From Chloroflexota bacterium (GTDB lineage: Bacteria; Chloroflexota; Anaerolineae; UBA1429), in contig JAAYDC010000015.1 in assembly GCA_012729455.1 (NCBI GenBank), positions 62,001 to 126,000 of the forward strand: DNA of 64,000 nt. Reading direction: 5' to 3'. The number at the start of each line of letters is the position of its first letter. The first letter of the stretch is position 1. Below the pieces are notes generated by a model. The model was not told where the DNA came from, did not search any database, and saw nothing but the letters and a program-made list of their open reading frames with translations. Of the stretch, positions 52,025 to 60,737 are shown one piece after another. The position numbers and the translations under genes are program-made.

Positions 52025-53359
52025 ATGCCCCTGATTATCGAAGGCAGACATCCCCTCAGCGGATATATTTCAGTCGAGGGCGCTAAAAACGCCGCTTTGC
52101 CGATCATCGCGGCCACCTTATTAACCGCTGATGAATGCCTGATCGAAAATGTGCCCTATATCGAAGATATTCGAACGATGCTCAAGGTGCTGCACCATCT
52201 GGGCGTGGCAGCGCGCTTTGAGGGATGCAACACCCTGCGCATCAAGGCCTCCCGCATCGGCAAGGCCTATCTGCCTCCCGATCTTGCCAAGCTGATGCGC
52301 GCCAGCTTTCTGGTGGTAGGGCCGCTCCTGAGCCGCTTTGGCCAAGCCGAAGCCCCTCATCCCGGAGGTTGTGCTATCGGCACCCGCCCGGTGAGCGTCG
52401 ACTTGAAGGGCTTTCAAATGATGGGCGCCGAAATCAACACCGCTGAGGTGAATTATGTGATCTGCGCACCCGGCTTGCACGGCGAACGCCTGATCCTGGA
52501 TTACCCCAGCCACACCGGCACCGAGAACCTTATTATGGCGGCTGTCCTGGCTAATGGCATTACCACCATCGAAAACGCCTCGATCGAGCCGGAAGTGGCC
52601 GACTTGATCGCCTTCCTGTGCGCCATGGGGGCGCGCATCTCGGGCGCTGGTACGAGCACGCTACATATCGAAGGTGTCGGCCGGCTGCACGGTGCCTGTT
52701 TCCGCGTGATGCCCGACCGCATGGTGGCCGGCACCTATGCGCTGGGCGCCCTCGTGTCTGGCGGAGAGGTCGCCATGCACGCCGCTGTGGCGCCGCATCT
52801 CGGGGCGGTGACTGCCAAACTGCAGCAAGCCGGTGCTGAAGTGCTGATAAGTCCTACGGAATTCCGCGTCCGTTATGCGCAGCCGCTGCGCGCAGTCGAC
52901 ATCCAGACCTACCCGTACCCGGGCTTCCCGACTGACCTGCAGGCGCCTTTTACTGCTGCCATGACACAGGCAGAGGGCATCAGCAACACCACTGAGTTGA
53001 TGTTTGACGGCCGGCTGCAATATGTCGAGCAGTTGCGCCTGATGGGCGCCAATATCGACATCGAGGATAACGGCCGCCGCGCGGTGGTGCACGGCCCGAC
53101 CCCGCTGGTTGGCACAGAGGTCAAGGCACTCGACATCCGGTCGGGAGCGGCTATGGTGGTGGCTGCGCTGGCTGCCGAGGGCGTCACCACAATCAGCAAT
53201 GTGATGTACATCGACCGCGGCTATCAGGATATCGACCGGCACCTGGCCGACCTGGGAGCGGTAATTAATCGCTCGTTAGAGGATGATCACGCCCTGCCCG
53301 ACCAAAAGGAAGGCGAACCAGTCGAGTGGTCAGCCGCGCAGGTGCCGCAAACCCCTTGA
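52025..53359 (+). CDS. murA: UDP-N-acetylglucosamine 1-carboxyvinyltransferase
   Basis: 444 residues. EGAKNAALPIIAA gives the Lys-Asn substrate pair at the start, and PHPGGCAIGTRPV carries C116, the phosphoenolpyruvate-binding residue hit by fosfomycin. FPTDLQAPFTA and the inverted alpha/beta repeat continue to the end. It commits UDP-GlcNAc to peptidoglycan. The tail (SLEDDHALPDQ to the stop) extends ~25 residues past the usual end. ATG 52025 follows AGGTGAGG. Followed by mreB from its own promoter. Confidence 0.94.
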   Translation: MPLIIEGRHPLSGYISVEGAKNAALPIIAATLLTADECLIENVPYIEDIRTMLKVLHHLGVAARFEGCNTLRIKASRIGKAYLPPDLAKLMRASFLVVGPLLSRFGQAEAPHPGGCAIGTRPVSVDLKGFQMMGAEINTAEVNYVICAPGLHGERLILDYPSHTGTENLIMAAVLANGITTIENASIEPEVADLIAFLCAMGARISGAGTSTLHIEGVGRLHGACFRVMPDRMVAGTYALGALVSGGEVAMHAAVAPHLGAVTAKLQQAGAEVLISPTEFRVRYAQPLRAVDIQTYPYPGFPTDLQAPFTAAMTQAEGISNTTELMFDGRLQYVEQLRLMGANIDIEDNGRRAVVHGPTPLVGTEVKALDIRSGAAMVVAALAAEGVTTISNVMYIDRGYQDIDRHLADLGAVINRSLEDDHALPDQKEGEPVEWSAAQVPQTP

Positions 53360-53402
53360 TGTGCCCTTGCGCGTACGACTGATTCACCTAAATAGCCATC
53401 TG

Positions 53403-53431
53403 TTGTACACAGGTGGCTTTTGTGTTATGAT
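53403..53431 (+). promoter_or_regulatory. mreB promoter
   Basis: TTGTAC, 17 bases, TATGAT; 30 bases before ATG 53462. Confidence 0.6.
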
Positions 53432-53461
53432 TCCCAACGAGTTCAGCCCCGTGGAGGATGT

Positions 53462-54463
53462 ATGTTCGACAAGCAGATCGGGATCGACCTCGGCACCGTT
53501 AACGTGCTGGTTTATGTACGCGGCAAAGGTGTTGTGCTCAACGAGCCCTCCGTGGTCGCTATCTCTCAGGTCGATAACCGCATCCTCGCCATCGGCAACG
53601 AAGCCCGCGCCATGTTGGGGCGCACGCCCGAGACGATCGAGGTGGCGCGTCCGATGCGTAATGGTGTGATTGCCGATTACGTCGTTACCGAGGCGATGCT
53701 GCGTTACTTTATTGGCAAGGTTTCCAGCCCGTTCGACCGCCGCCCGGAAGTAATGATCAGTGTACCAGTCGGCGTCACCAGCGTGGAGAGCCGCGCGGTG
53801 CGCGATGCCGCCATGCAAGCCGGTTCACGTATCGCACACCTGATCCCCGAGCCGTTGGCAGCCGCCCTGGGCGCCAACCTACCGATCGGCACACCAACCG
53901 GCAACATGATCGTCAATATCGGCGGCGGCGCCTCCGAGGCGGCCGTGATCTCGATGTATGGCATCGTGGTATCCAGTTCGGTGCGTGTCGCCGGCGAAAA
54001 GCTGGATGATGCCATCGCCAACTATATCCGCCGCAAGTATAACCTGATGATCGGCGAAAATACCGCCGAACAGATCAAGATCGAGATCGGCTCGGCGCTG
54101 CCGTTGGATGAAGAGCTACGCCTGGAAGTACGTGGACGCGACCAGGTAGCCGGTCTGCCGCGCACGATCACAATTACATCGACCGAGGTGACCGACGCGC
54201 TGGCCGAACCGCTGGCGATCATTGTCGGCAATGTGCGTGCGGTGCTTGAGCGCACTCCGCCCGAGCTTTCGGCGGATATCATCGATCGCGGGATGGTGAT
54301 TTCGGGCGGGGGCGCAAAACTGCGCAATATCGACCGCTTCTTTACGCGCGAGACCGGTGTGCCCTGCCATGTGGCCGAAAAGCCGATGCTGTGCACCGCG
54401 CTGGGTGCCGGCCGCGGGCTCGAATACCTGCCGTTAATCCGCCGCGCCGTCGAGACCGTCTAG
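53462..54463 (+). CDS. mreB: Rod shape-determining protein MreB
   Basis: 333 residues of actin-like ATPase. [26 protein letters not shown] is the phosphate-1 loop; [13 protein letters not shown] is phosphate-2; the adenosine region is [15 protein letters not shown]. It forms cytoplasmic filaments that guide lateral wall synthesis, so cells are probably rods or filaments. ATG 53462 with GTGGAGGA upstream. The 3' end overlaps the mobA remnant by 30 bases. Confidence 0.93.
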   Translation: MFDKQIGIDLGTVNVLVYVRGKGVVLNEPSVVAISQVDNRILAIGNEARAMLGRTPETIEVARPMRNGVIADYVVTEAMLRYFIGKVSSPFDRRPEVMISVPVGVTSVESRAVRDAAMQAGSRIAHLIPEPLAAALGANLPIGTPTGNMIVNIGGGASEAAVISMYGIVVSSSVRVAGEKLDDAIANYIRRKYNLMIGENTAEQIKIEIGSALPLDEELRLEVRGRDQVAGLPRTITITSTEVTDALAEPLAIIVGNVRAVLERTPPELSADIIDRGMVISGGGAKLRNIDRFFTRETGVPCHVAEKPMLCTALGAGRGLEYLPLIRRAVETV

Positions 54464-54898
54464 CGGCTTCAATAACGCGCAGGCAGCCTCCAGGTCAGCA
54501 GCTGAATTGATGTTGACGAACGAGCGCAGCGTGGCTTCCTCTACATAGCGCACTTTCAGGCGTTCAACAGCCCGCCCCACGCGACGTTCGCCCGCCGAAA
54601 CCGCCTGTTGCATAACAGCATGGGTCCATCGGTGGTAGAACGCGTGCAGCAGTTCCACCCCCCCCACCGCCAGACGCGGGATGACCGCCTCAGCCCCCGC
54701 ACGTGCCCGTGCCAGCAGTGCAACGACCTCTGGCTGCCAAAGGACATATCGCAAGCCAGCACCAAGTTCCACCGATGCCGTGCCGCAGGCTGCGCCCCAG
54801 CAGCGTCTCACCGTCCAGGGTAGCCTCCGCCTTGAGCTGCCACTGCCGTCTGCCAGGATCACCACACTATATGCCGAATCAGCCAATCCCTTGCCCAT
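54434..54898 (-). pseudogene. Degenerate MobA-like molybdenum-cofactor guanylyltransferase remnant
   Basis: The frame reads SVVILADGSGSSRR (altered LAGG.SxRMG) and later PEVVALLARARAGAEAVIPRL..ELLHAFYHR..AGERRVGRAVERLKVRYVEE..LRSFVNINSAADL, a clear MobA C-terminus. Between them, family-like pieces lie in the other two frames: ATLDGETLLGRSLRHG, then NLVLACDMSF. At least three frame changes, and about 50 codons missing around the usual GPLGG region, mark it as dead. One shift is in a TTT run at the CDMSF/WQPE junction. Confidence 0.72.
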
Positions 54899-54916
54899 CT
54901 CACTGGAATAAGCAAA

Positions 54917-54941
54917 GGCTGCCTGAGGTGATCAGGCAGCC
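54917..54941. terminator. acpP terminator hairpin
   Basis: GGCTGCCTGA and TCAGGCAGCC form a ten-pair stem with a five-base loop; the leftward flank is T-rich (TTTGCTTATT). Confidence 0.7.
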
Positions 54942-54962
54942 GGGTTATGTCGTGGTCAGCGT

Positions 54963-55202
54963 TCAGGCGCCGAGTTTGGATTCCACCATGGCGACAACAT
55001 CCGCCACGGTTTCTACGCCCTTGGTGTCTTCATCGGCGATAGTAAACCCGAATTCGTCTTCCAGGTCGTTAAGCAGTTCGACGAGGTAGAGCGAATCCAC
55101 CTTCAAATCCTCGCGCAGCTTGGCTTCGGGGACGACGGTTGCGGCATCGAGCGCCATACGGTCAACGATAATTCTTTGCACACGTTCCAAAGTTGAGGCC
55201 AT
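54963..55202 (-). CDS. acpP: Acyl carrier protein
   Basis: 79 residues, acidic, four-helix. S37 in KVDSLYLVELL is the phosphopantetheine site. Conserved tail TVADVVAMVESKL. It carries growing fatty acyl chains; no fatty-acid synthase genes are adjacent. ATG 55202 follows AAGGAG; its promoter and a terminator make it a single-gene unit. Confidence 0.93.
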   Translation of the reverse strand: MASTLERVQRIIVDRMALDAATVVPEAKLREDLKVDSLYLVELLNDLEDEFGFTIADEDTKGVETVADVVAMVESKLGA

Positions 55203-55241
55203 TTTCCACTCCTTGTATATGTCTTGTCCGTGCTTTCGTTT

Positions 55242-55270
55242 ATTATACTCGGCACCCGGCGATGCTCAAG
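55242..55270 (-). promoter_or_regulatory. acpP promoter
   Basis: CTTGAG (55270-55265), 17 bases, perfect TATAAT (55247-55242), reading leftward. Confidence 0.55.
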
Positions 55271-55337
55271 TTCAACGCCTGCTTGATGCATTAACACCTC
55301 GCGCTCTCAGAGGTTACGCCGTCCGGCACGGCTCGGG

Positions 55338-55366
55338 TTGACGGATGCCTCAAGCGCGCGTACAGT
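55338..55366 (+). promoter_or_regulatory. fni promoter
   Basis: TTGACG, 17 bases, TACAGT. A potential +1 coincides with ATG 55373, an in-frame upstream start. Confidence 0.45.
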
Positions 55367-55393
55367 CCAGCCATGCAAGGAGCATACCACCCG

Positions 55394-56413
55394 ATGCATG
55401 CCAAGCGTAAAAGCGAACATCTCGATATCACCCTCGGCCAGGATGTCTCGTCTGGACTGACGACCGGACTGGAATCCTACCGTTTGGTACACAATGCCCT
55501 GCCCGAGATCAACCTTTCTGATGTGGATCTCTCCACCGACCTTTTTGGCGTGCGTCTGCAGGCCCCGTTGTTGATCTCAGCCATGACGGGAGGCACCCCG
55601 CAGGCCGGCGAACTCAACCGCCGTCTGGCAGCGGCTGCCCAGCGCTTTGGTTTGGCAATGGGGGTCGGTTCGCAGCGCGCCGCCATTGTCGACCCGAACG
55701 TGGCGGATAGCTACCGGGTGCGCGAGGTGGCGCCCGATATCCTGCTGCTGGCTAACCTGGGAGCCGTACAACTGGTCAACGGCTGGGGAATTGACGAATG
55801 CCGGCGAGCGGTCGAGATGATCGAGGCGGATGCCCTGGTACTGCATCTCAACCCGCTGCAGGAGGCGCTGCAGCCGGGCGGCAACCACAACTTTCGCCAC
55901 CTGCTTGAGCATATCGAGCCGATCTGCACTGCCCTGGGCAAACCGGTGGTGATCAAAGAGGTCGGCTGGGGCTTGAGCGCTGCAGTGGGAACCCAGCTGA
56001 TCCAAGCCGGCGTGGGTGCCCTGGATGTTGCCGGTGCGGGCGGTACCAGCTGGAGCGAGGTCGAACGGCATCGCAGCGAGAGCGCCACCCAGCGCGAGGT
56101 GGCGGCTGCCTTCCGCGCCTGGGGCATCCCCACGGCCGAGAGCCTGATAGCTCTGCGCCAGGCGTTGCCCGAGGCGACCATCATCGCCAGCGGCGGCCTG
56201 CGCTCGGGCATCGACGCGGCTAAGGCCCTGGCGCTCGGCGCAGATGTGGCCGGCTATGCCCTGCCGCTCCTCAAGGCAGCGGAACAATCGGCTCAAGCAC
56301 TCGATACTCAGCTTGAGGCGTACTTGGGGCAGCTGCGGGTAGCCATGTTCTGCACCGGCTCGTGTACCCCGGCCGACCTGCGCCGCCCCGGCATCCTCGT
56401 TAAAACGATCTAG
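55394..56413 (+). CDS. fni: Type 2 isopentenyl-diphosphate isomerase
   Basis: 339 residues of FMN-dependent IDI-2. RKSEHLDI, SAMTGGTPQAGELNRRLA, GVGSQRA, HLNPLQEALQPGGN, VIKEVGWGLS, DVAGAGGTSW and ASGGLRSGIDAAKALALGAD are diagnostic. It interconverts IPP and DMAPP for the polyprenyl synthase. ATG 55394 with AAGGAG 11 bases upstream is preferred; ATG 55373 in the same frame could be used from a leaderless transcript. Shares its CTAG stop with the convergent sulfatase. Confidence 0.93.
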   Translation: MHAKRKSEHLDITLGQDVSSGLTTGLESYRLVHNALPEINLSDVDLSTDLFGVRLQAPLLISAMTGGTPQAGELNRRLAAAAQRFGLAMGVGSQRAAIVDPNVADSYRVREVAPDILLLANLGAVQLVNGWGIDECRRAVEMIEADALVLHLNPLQEALQPGGNHNFRHLLEHIEPICTALGKPVVIKEVGWGLSAAVGTQLIQAGVGALDVAGAGGTSWSEVERHRSESATQREVAAAFRAWGIPTAESLIALRQALPEATIIASGGLRSGIDAAKALALGADVAGYALPLLKAAEQSAQALDTQLEAYLGQLRVAMFCTGSCTPADLRRPGILVKTI

Positions 56414-57893
56414 CTCAAGCCCAGGCGCACGAACTGCTCGGTGGGCGCCTCGTTGCGGCGCATTTCCTGCACCAGCAGCTCGCACATCCGTGCCTCGAGT
56501 GCGGCATCCTGTAGGGGATGCTGCTGGAGCGGGTCGCTCTGCAGGTCATACAGCAGGTTGCCAAAGCGCTGATCAGCGTTCAGCGCATGGCACGTCGGGA
56601 TACGCATCAGCCGGCACCCCTTGCTGAACGCAAACGGCTCCGCGAACCCGATATCCTGCAGCTCATCGACCGCAAACGGGCTGGTCATGTGGGTGGGCAG
56701 CAAGGTGTACTCGTACAGCGGCCGGTTATCGGCTTGCTGGTTGGCGCGCATATAGACATAGCGCCCGTCCGTGACGTTTACATGCGCCCCAAAGAGCCCA
56801 TACAGGCCCGCCTCGCGCACCGGTGTATCGTGCGCTACCGTCAGCCCCAGTGGCACACCCTGCATGTCCGCCGGCAGCGGCTGGCTGAAATACTCCAGGA
56901 TGGTAGCCGGCAAGTCGATAGTCTGTACCAGCGCATTACGGCGCTCCCCGCTGACAGCACTGCGCGGATCCCAGATAAAGAGCGGCGTCTGCGCGACCTC
57001 GTTCCAGAAAGGTTGAGCGACCTTGGCCCACCAGTCGCGCTCGCCAAGCAGAAAGCCGTGATCGGTATTGACGATCAGCAGGGTATCATCCCACAGGTTG
57101 TAGCGGTCCATGGCGTCCAGCACCTGGCCGAGGTACCAGTCGCACATCGAGTGCAGTGCCGCGCTCATATAGCGCATATGCTGCACACCTGATCGTCTGT
57201 TTCGATGACCGGTGCATAGTTGGGCCAGTCGAACTGCAGACCTTCATAGACGTGTGGGTAGAGCGCGCGAAAGCGCTCCGAGCTAAAGTAGGGCTCGTGT
57301 GGGTCAAAAGTCTCGAGGTGCAGAAACCAGTTGTCGACCTCATGGTTCATTGCCAGGAACTCGAGCCCGGCTGCAAAGATGCGCGGTTGGGGCATGTCGG
57401 CCTCGTCCGCCATATGCAAGCGGTTGACGTGATCCTGGCGCAATCGGCGTACCGGACGCGGGTTGTTCAGCAATTCCGGCTCGTTGACCTCACGCAGGTC
57501 GGGTACCCACCAGTCGCCATCCTGGCCCCGAAAGCCCTCCCAGGTGCTGTAACGGGTGTGATAGGTGGCACCGCCATCCTCCCAGTAGTGGTAATGATCG
57601 CTGGCAAGGTGGCTGTGAATGCCGGCGTCACGCAGCTGACCGGGCATCGAGTCGTCGAACGGTTCGAGCGGTCCCCACGAGCGGTGTAAAAAGTTATAAC
57701 GGCCGGTATGCAGCTCAGGGCGCGCCGGCATGCAGGGCATCGAGCCGACATAGGCGTTATCAAAGGTGACCGAGTGCTCGGCCAGGCGGCTGAACTGGGA
57801 CGTTTGCACCCAGGAGTATGCCCCGGGCAGATGATGATAGGGGCTCAGCATCCGGCGGTTGAGCGAATCAAACATCAACATGATAGCGCGCAT
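56410..57893 (-). pseudogene. Sulfatase, frameshifted by a TG duplication
   Basis: The first part (ATG 57893, RAIMLMFDSLNRRMLSPY) has a sulfatase formylglycine motif C-M-P-A-R (Cys about residue 54) and runs to APVIETDDQV. Its frame then stops after five codons; the second part resumes in another frame as QHMRYMSAALHSMCDWYLGQVLDAMD..LIVNTDHGFLLGERDWWAKV to 56410. At 57176-57186 the sequence reads GTGTGCAG; removing one TG restores CAGGTGCAGCATATG and a ~490-residue alkaline-phosphatase-like sulfatase. Real mutation or read error is undecided. Confidence 0.78.
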
Positions 57894-57904
57894 TTCCAGC
57901 TCCT

Positions 57905-57933
57905 TTGACGAGCTCTCATAGCGGCATTATACT
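57905..57933 (+). promoter_or_regulatory. Promoter of the MFS-spermidine synthase gene
   Basis: TTGACG, 17 bases, TATACT; ~30 bases before ATG 57963 with AAGGAG between. Confidence 0.65.
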
Positions 57934-57962
57934 CTCCCGGACGCCCTTGTGAAGGAGCCCGA

Positions 57963-59528
57963 ATGACCACGGCCAAGCCCACCCTCCAGCAGCGCCTCTG
58001 GACCCCCTACATCATCGTGTTTATCGCCAGCGCTACCTCGATGGTGATCGAACTCGTCGCCTCGCGCATTATCGCCCCGCAGATCGGCGTCTCACTCTAC
58101 ACCTGGACCTCGGTGATCGGCGTAATCCTGGCGGGCATCGCATTTGGCAATTACATCGGCGGGCGCCTGGCAGATCGCTTTGGCTCGACCTACCTCCTGG
58201 GGATCATCTTTGCACTGGCAGCCATTGCCAGTTTGTCGATCTTTCCGCTGCGTGAGGCCGTCAACCTGATCCGCTGGAGCCCAAGCTTTCCGCTGATGCT
58301 GCGGGTGGTGATCTATATAGCGATCATCTTTCTGTTGCCCAGCCTGGTGTTGGGCTGCATTTCACCGATCGTGGTACGCATCAGCCTCACCGATCTCGCG
58401 CGCACCGGCAGCAAGGTCGGCAAGATCTATGCCTGGTCAACGGCTGGCTCGATCATCGGCACCTTTGCCACCGGTTTCTGGCTGATCTCGCTGTTTGGCA
58501 CCAAGACGATCATCGTAATTGTCTCGCTGGTCCAACTGGCGCTGGCGGTCTGGTTCCTGGCCGATCGCAGCCATCGCCGCTCACTGGCTACCCTGGCGAT
58601 CGCGGTGCTGCTTTATGGCGCCCTGTTGGGTACGCTCTATAAAACAGGCCTGCTCGACTCGGAATGCGCCATGGAGACCAACTATTTTTGCATCAACACC
58701 TACGACCGCGATCAAAACGAAGACCTCGCCACGGTTGAGGGTATCCAGGCGGAGCCCTTGATCATCCGTGAGCTGGTGCTCGATCGTCTGGTTCATAGTT
58801 ATGTCGACCTGAAGAACCCCGAGCGCCTGGTTTATGGTTACGAGCGCACCTATGCCGACGTCATTCGCCCCTTGTTGGCCGAGCGCGGCAAGCTGGACAG
58901 CTTTTTTGTGGGCGGCGGCGGATACACCTTTCCGCGCTACCTCGAGGTAGTCGCGCCTGAAAGCCGTCTGGTGGTCGCCGAGATCGACCCGGGTGTGACT
59001 GAGATTGCCCAGCAGCGCCTCAACCTACCGGCGGATACCGCTATCGAGACCGTCAACCTGGATGCACGCTATGTGATGGCTACCACCGAAGCTGCCGACA
59101 GCTATGACCTGATCTTTGGTGACGCCTTTAACGACTATTCGGTGCCCTACCACCTCACGACCCTCGAATTTGCCAGGCTGGTCGACAAGCTGCTGCGCCC
59201 CGATGGGCTCTACATGGCCAACATCATCGATGGCGGCAAACATGGCCACTTTATGCGCGCCTATGTGCGCACCCTGCGCGAGGTGTTTCCGTACGTCGAG
59301 GTGATCCCCTCAGTTGAGACGTGGCGTTCGACCTTTCGCACCACTTTTGTGGTGGTCGCCAGCCACCAGCCGATCAACCTTAGCAAGCTGGCTAACAACC
59401 TGCGCCCGCTGTCATCCAGCGAACTGCAGGAATACCTCGACCTGGAAGCACCCATGATCCTCACCGACGACTATGTGCCGGTGGATAACATACTGGCGCC
59501 AGTTTACATCGATTCTGAGACGCTCTAG
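57963..59528 (+). CDS. Membrane protein fused to a spermidine-synthase-like domain
   Basis: 521 residues. Residues 1-~225 hold six or seven helices of MFS-like type (IELVASRIIAPQIGVSLYTWT..ILAGIAFGNYIGGRLADR). From ~240 a class I methyltransferase-like fold resembles spermidine synthase: FVGGGGYTFPRYL (SAM/dcSAM loop), EIDPGVTEIA and IFGDAFNDYSVPYHLTT. These fused proteins are common but no biochemistry is established; aminopropyl transfer is not certain. ATG 57963. Followed by the AICAR transformylase 27 bases later, possibly co-transcribed. Confidence 0.85.
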   Translation: MTTAKPTLQQRLWTPYIIVFIASATSMVIELVASRIIAPQIGVSLYTWTSVIGVILAGIAFGNYIGGRLADRFGSTYLLGIIFALAAIASLSIFPLREAVNLIRWSPSFPLMLRVVIYIAIIFLLPSLVLGCISPIVVRISLTDLARTGSKVGKIYAWSTAGSIIGTFATGFWLISLFGTKTIIVIVSLVQLALAVWFLADRSHRRSLATLAIAVLLYGALLGTLYKTGLLDSECAMETNYFCINTYDRDQNEDLATVEGIQAEPLIIRELVLDRLVHSYVDLKNPERLVYGYERTYADVIRPLLAERGKLDSFFVGGGGYTFPRYLEVVAPESRLVVAEIDPGVTEIAQQRLNLPADTAIETVNLDARYVMATTEAADSYDLIFGDAFNDYSVPYHLTTLEFARLVDKLLRPDGLYMANIIDGGKHGHFMRAYVRTLREVFPYVEVIPSVETWRSTFRTTFVVVASHQPINLSKLANNLRPLSSSELQEYLDLEAPMILTDDYVPVDNILAPVYIDSETL

Positions 59529-59555
59529 ATAGCGCCTGCCCCCCAGGAGGATCGC

Positions 59556-60725
59556 ATGCACGAGCTGACTTTACGCTATGGGATGAACCCCCACCAGGTG
59601 CCCGCCAGGGTATTTACAGAGACCGGCGTGCTGCCGATCGAGGTGCTCTCGGGCAGCTCCGGCTACATCAACCTGCTGGATGGCCTGAACGGCTGGCAAC
59701 TGGTGCGTGAGCTCAAAGCCGCCACCGGTTTGCCCGCGGCGACCTCCTTCAAGCATGTCAGCCCGGCTGGCGCAGCAATCGCCATCCCCCTTTCCGGGGC
59801 GGAAGCACAAGCCTGCTTTGTGGCCGATCTGGAGCTCTCGCCGCTGGCTTGCGCCTATGCGCGTGCGCGCGGTGCCGACCGAATGTCGTCGTTCGGCGAC
59901 TTTGTGGCTCTATCGGACGAGTGCGACCTGCCCACCGCCCAGCTGATCAATCGTGAGGTCTCGGATGGCGTGATCGCCCCCGGATACACACCCGAAGCGC
60001 TGGCACTATTGCGCGCCAAGCGCGGAGGCGGCTACCGCGTGCTGCGCATCGACCCGGCCTACGAGCCGCCGGCACTCGAACAACGCCAGGTGTTTGGCAT
60101 CACCCTCGAGCAGCATCGCGACGATGCCCTGATCGGCCCGCAGCTGTACCGCAATATCGTCACACGCAGTACAGAGATCCCGCCCAACGGCATGCGCGAT
60201 TTGATCGTCGCCACCATCGCACTAAAGTACACCCAATCCAACTCTGTTACTCTGGCGCATAACGGCCAAGTGACGGGGGTGGGTGCCGGGCAGCAGTCGC
60301 GGGTGCACTGCACTCGCCTGGCGGCCGGCAAGTCGGATTTATGGTTCCTGCGTCAGCACCCGCGCGTGCTTGGGTTAAAGTTCGCCAAAGGTTTGGCGCG
60401 TGCAGAGCGCAACAACGCCATTGACCTGTACCTGGGGGGTGAGCTGACGCGTGCCGAACAGAGCGCCTGGGAGGCCTGCTTCCGCGATGTGCCGGTTCGC
60501 CTCAGCCAGGCGGATCGTGCCGATTGGCTGGCACAGATTCATGAGGTGGCGCTCAGCTCGGACGCCTTTTTCCCCTTCCGCGATTCGATCGACCGTGCAT
60601 CCACCAGCGGGGTGCGCTATGTGGCACAACCGGGCGGATCGCTGAACGACCAGGCCGTCATCGAGGCCTGCGACGAATATGGCATGGTCATGGCGCTGAC
60701 GGAGCTGCGCCTCTTTCACCACTGA
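59556..60725 (+). CDS. Stand-alone AICAR transformylase (PurH C-terminal domain only)
   Basis: 389 residues. LRYGMNPHQ, SFKHVSPAG (His/Lys of the formyl-transfer site), SDECDLPTA, KYTQSNSV, GAGQQSRVHCTRLA, SDAFFPFRD and YVAQPGGS match the transformylase of PurH. The N-terminal IMP cyclohydrolase domain of normal PurH (~200 residues) is absent, so inosinate cyclisation must come from another protein. GGAGGATC precedes ATG 59556. Confidence 0.9.
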   Translation: MHELTLRYGMNPHQVPARVFTETGVLPIEVLSGSSGYINLLDGLNGWQLVRELKAATGLPAATSFKHVSPAGAAIAIPLSGAEAQACFVADLELSPLACAYARARGADRMSSFGDFVALSDECDLPTAQLINREVSDGVIAPGYTPEALALLRAKRGGGYRVLRIDPAYEPPALEQRQVFGITLEQHRDDALIGPQLYRNIVTRSTEIPPNGMRDLIVATIALKYTQSNSVTLAHNGQVTGVGAGQQSRVHCTRLAAGKSDLWFLRQHPRVLGLKFAKGLARAERNNAIDLYLGGELTRAEQSAWEACFRDVPVRLSQADRADWLAQIHEVALSSDAFFPFRDSIDRASTSGVRYVAQPGGSLNDQAVIEACDEYGMVMALTELRLFHH

Positions 60726-60737
60726 GCGGAGAGTCTG

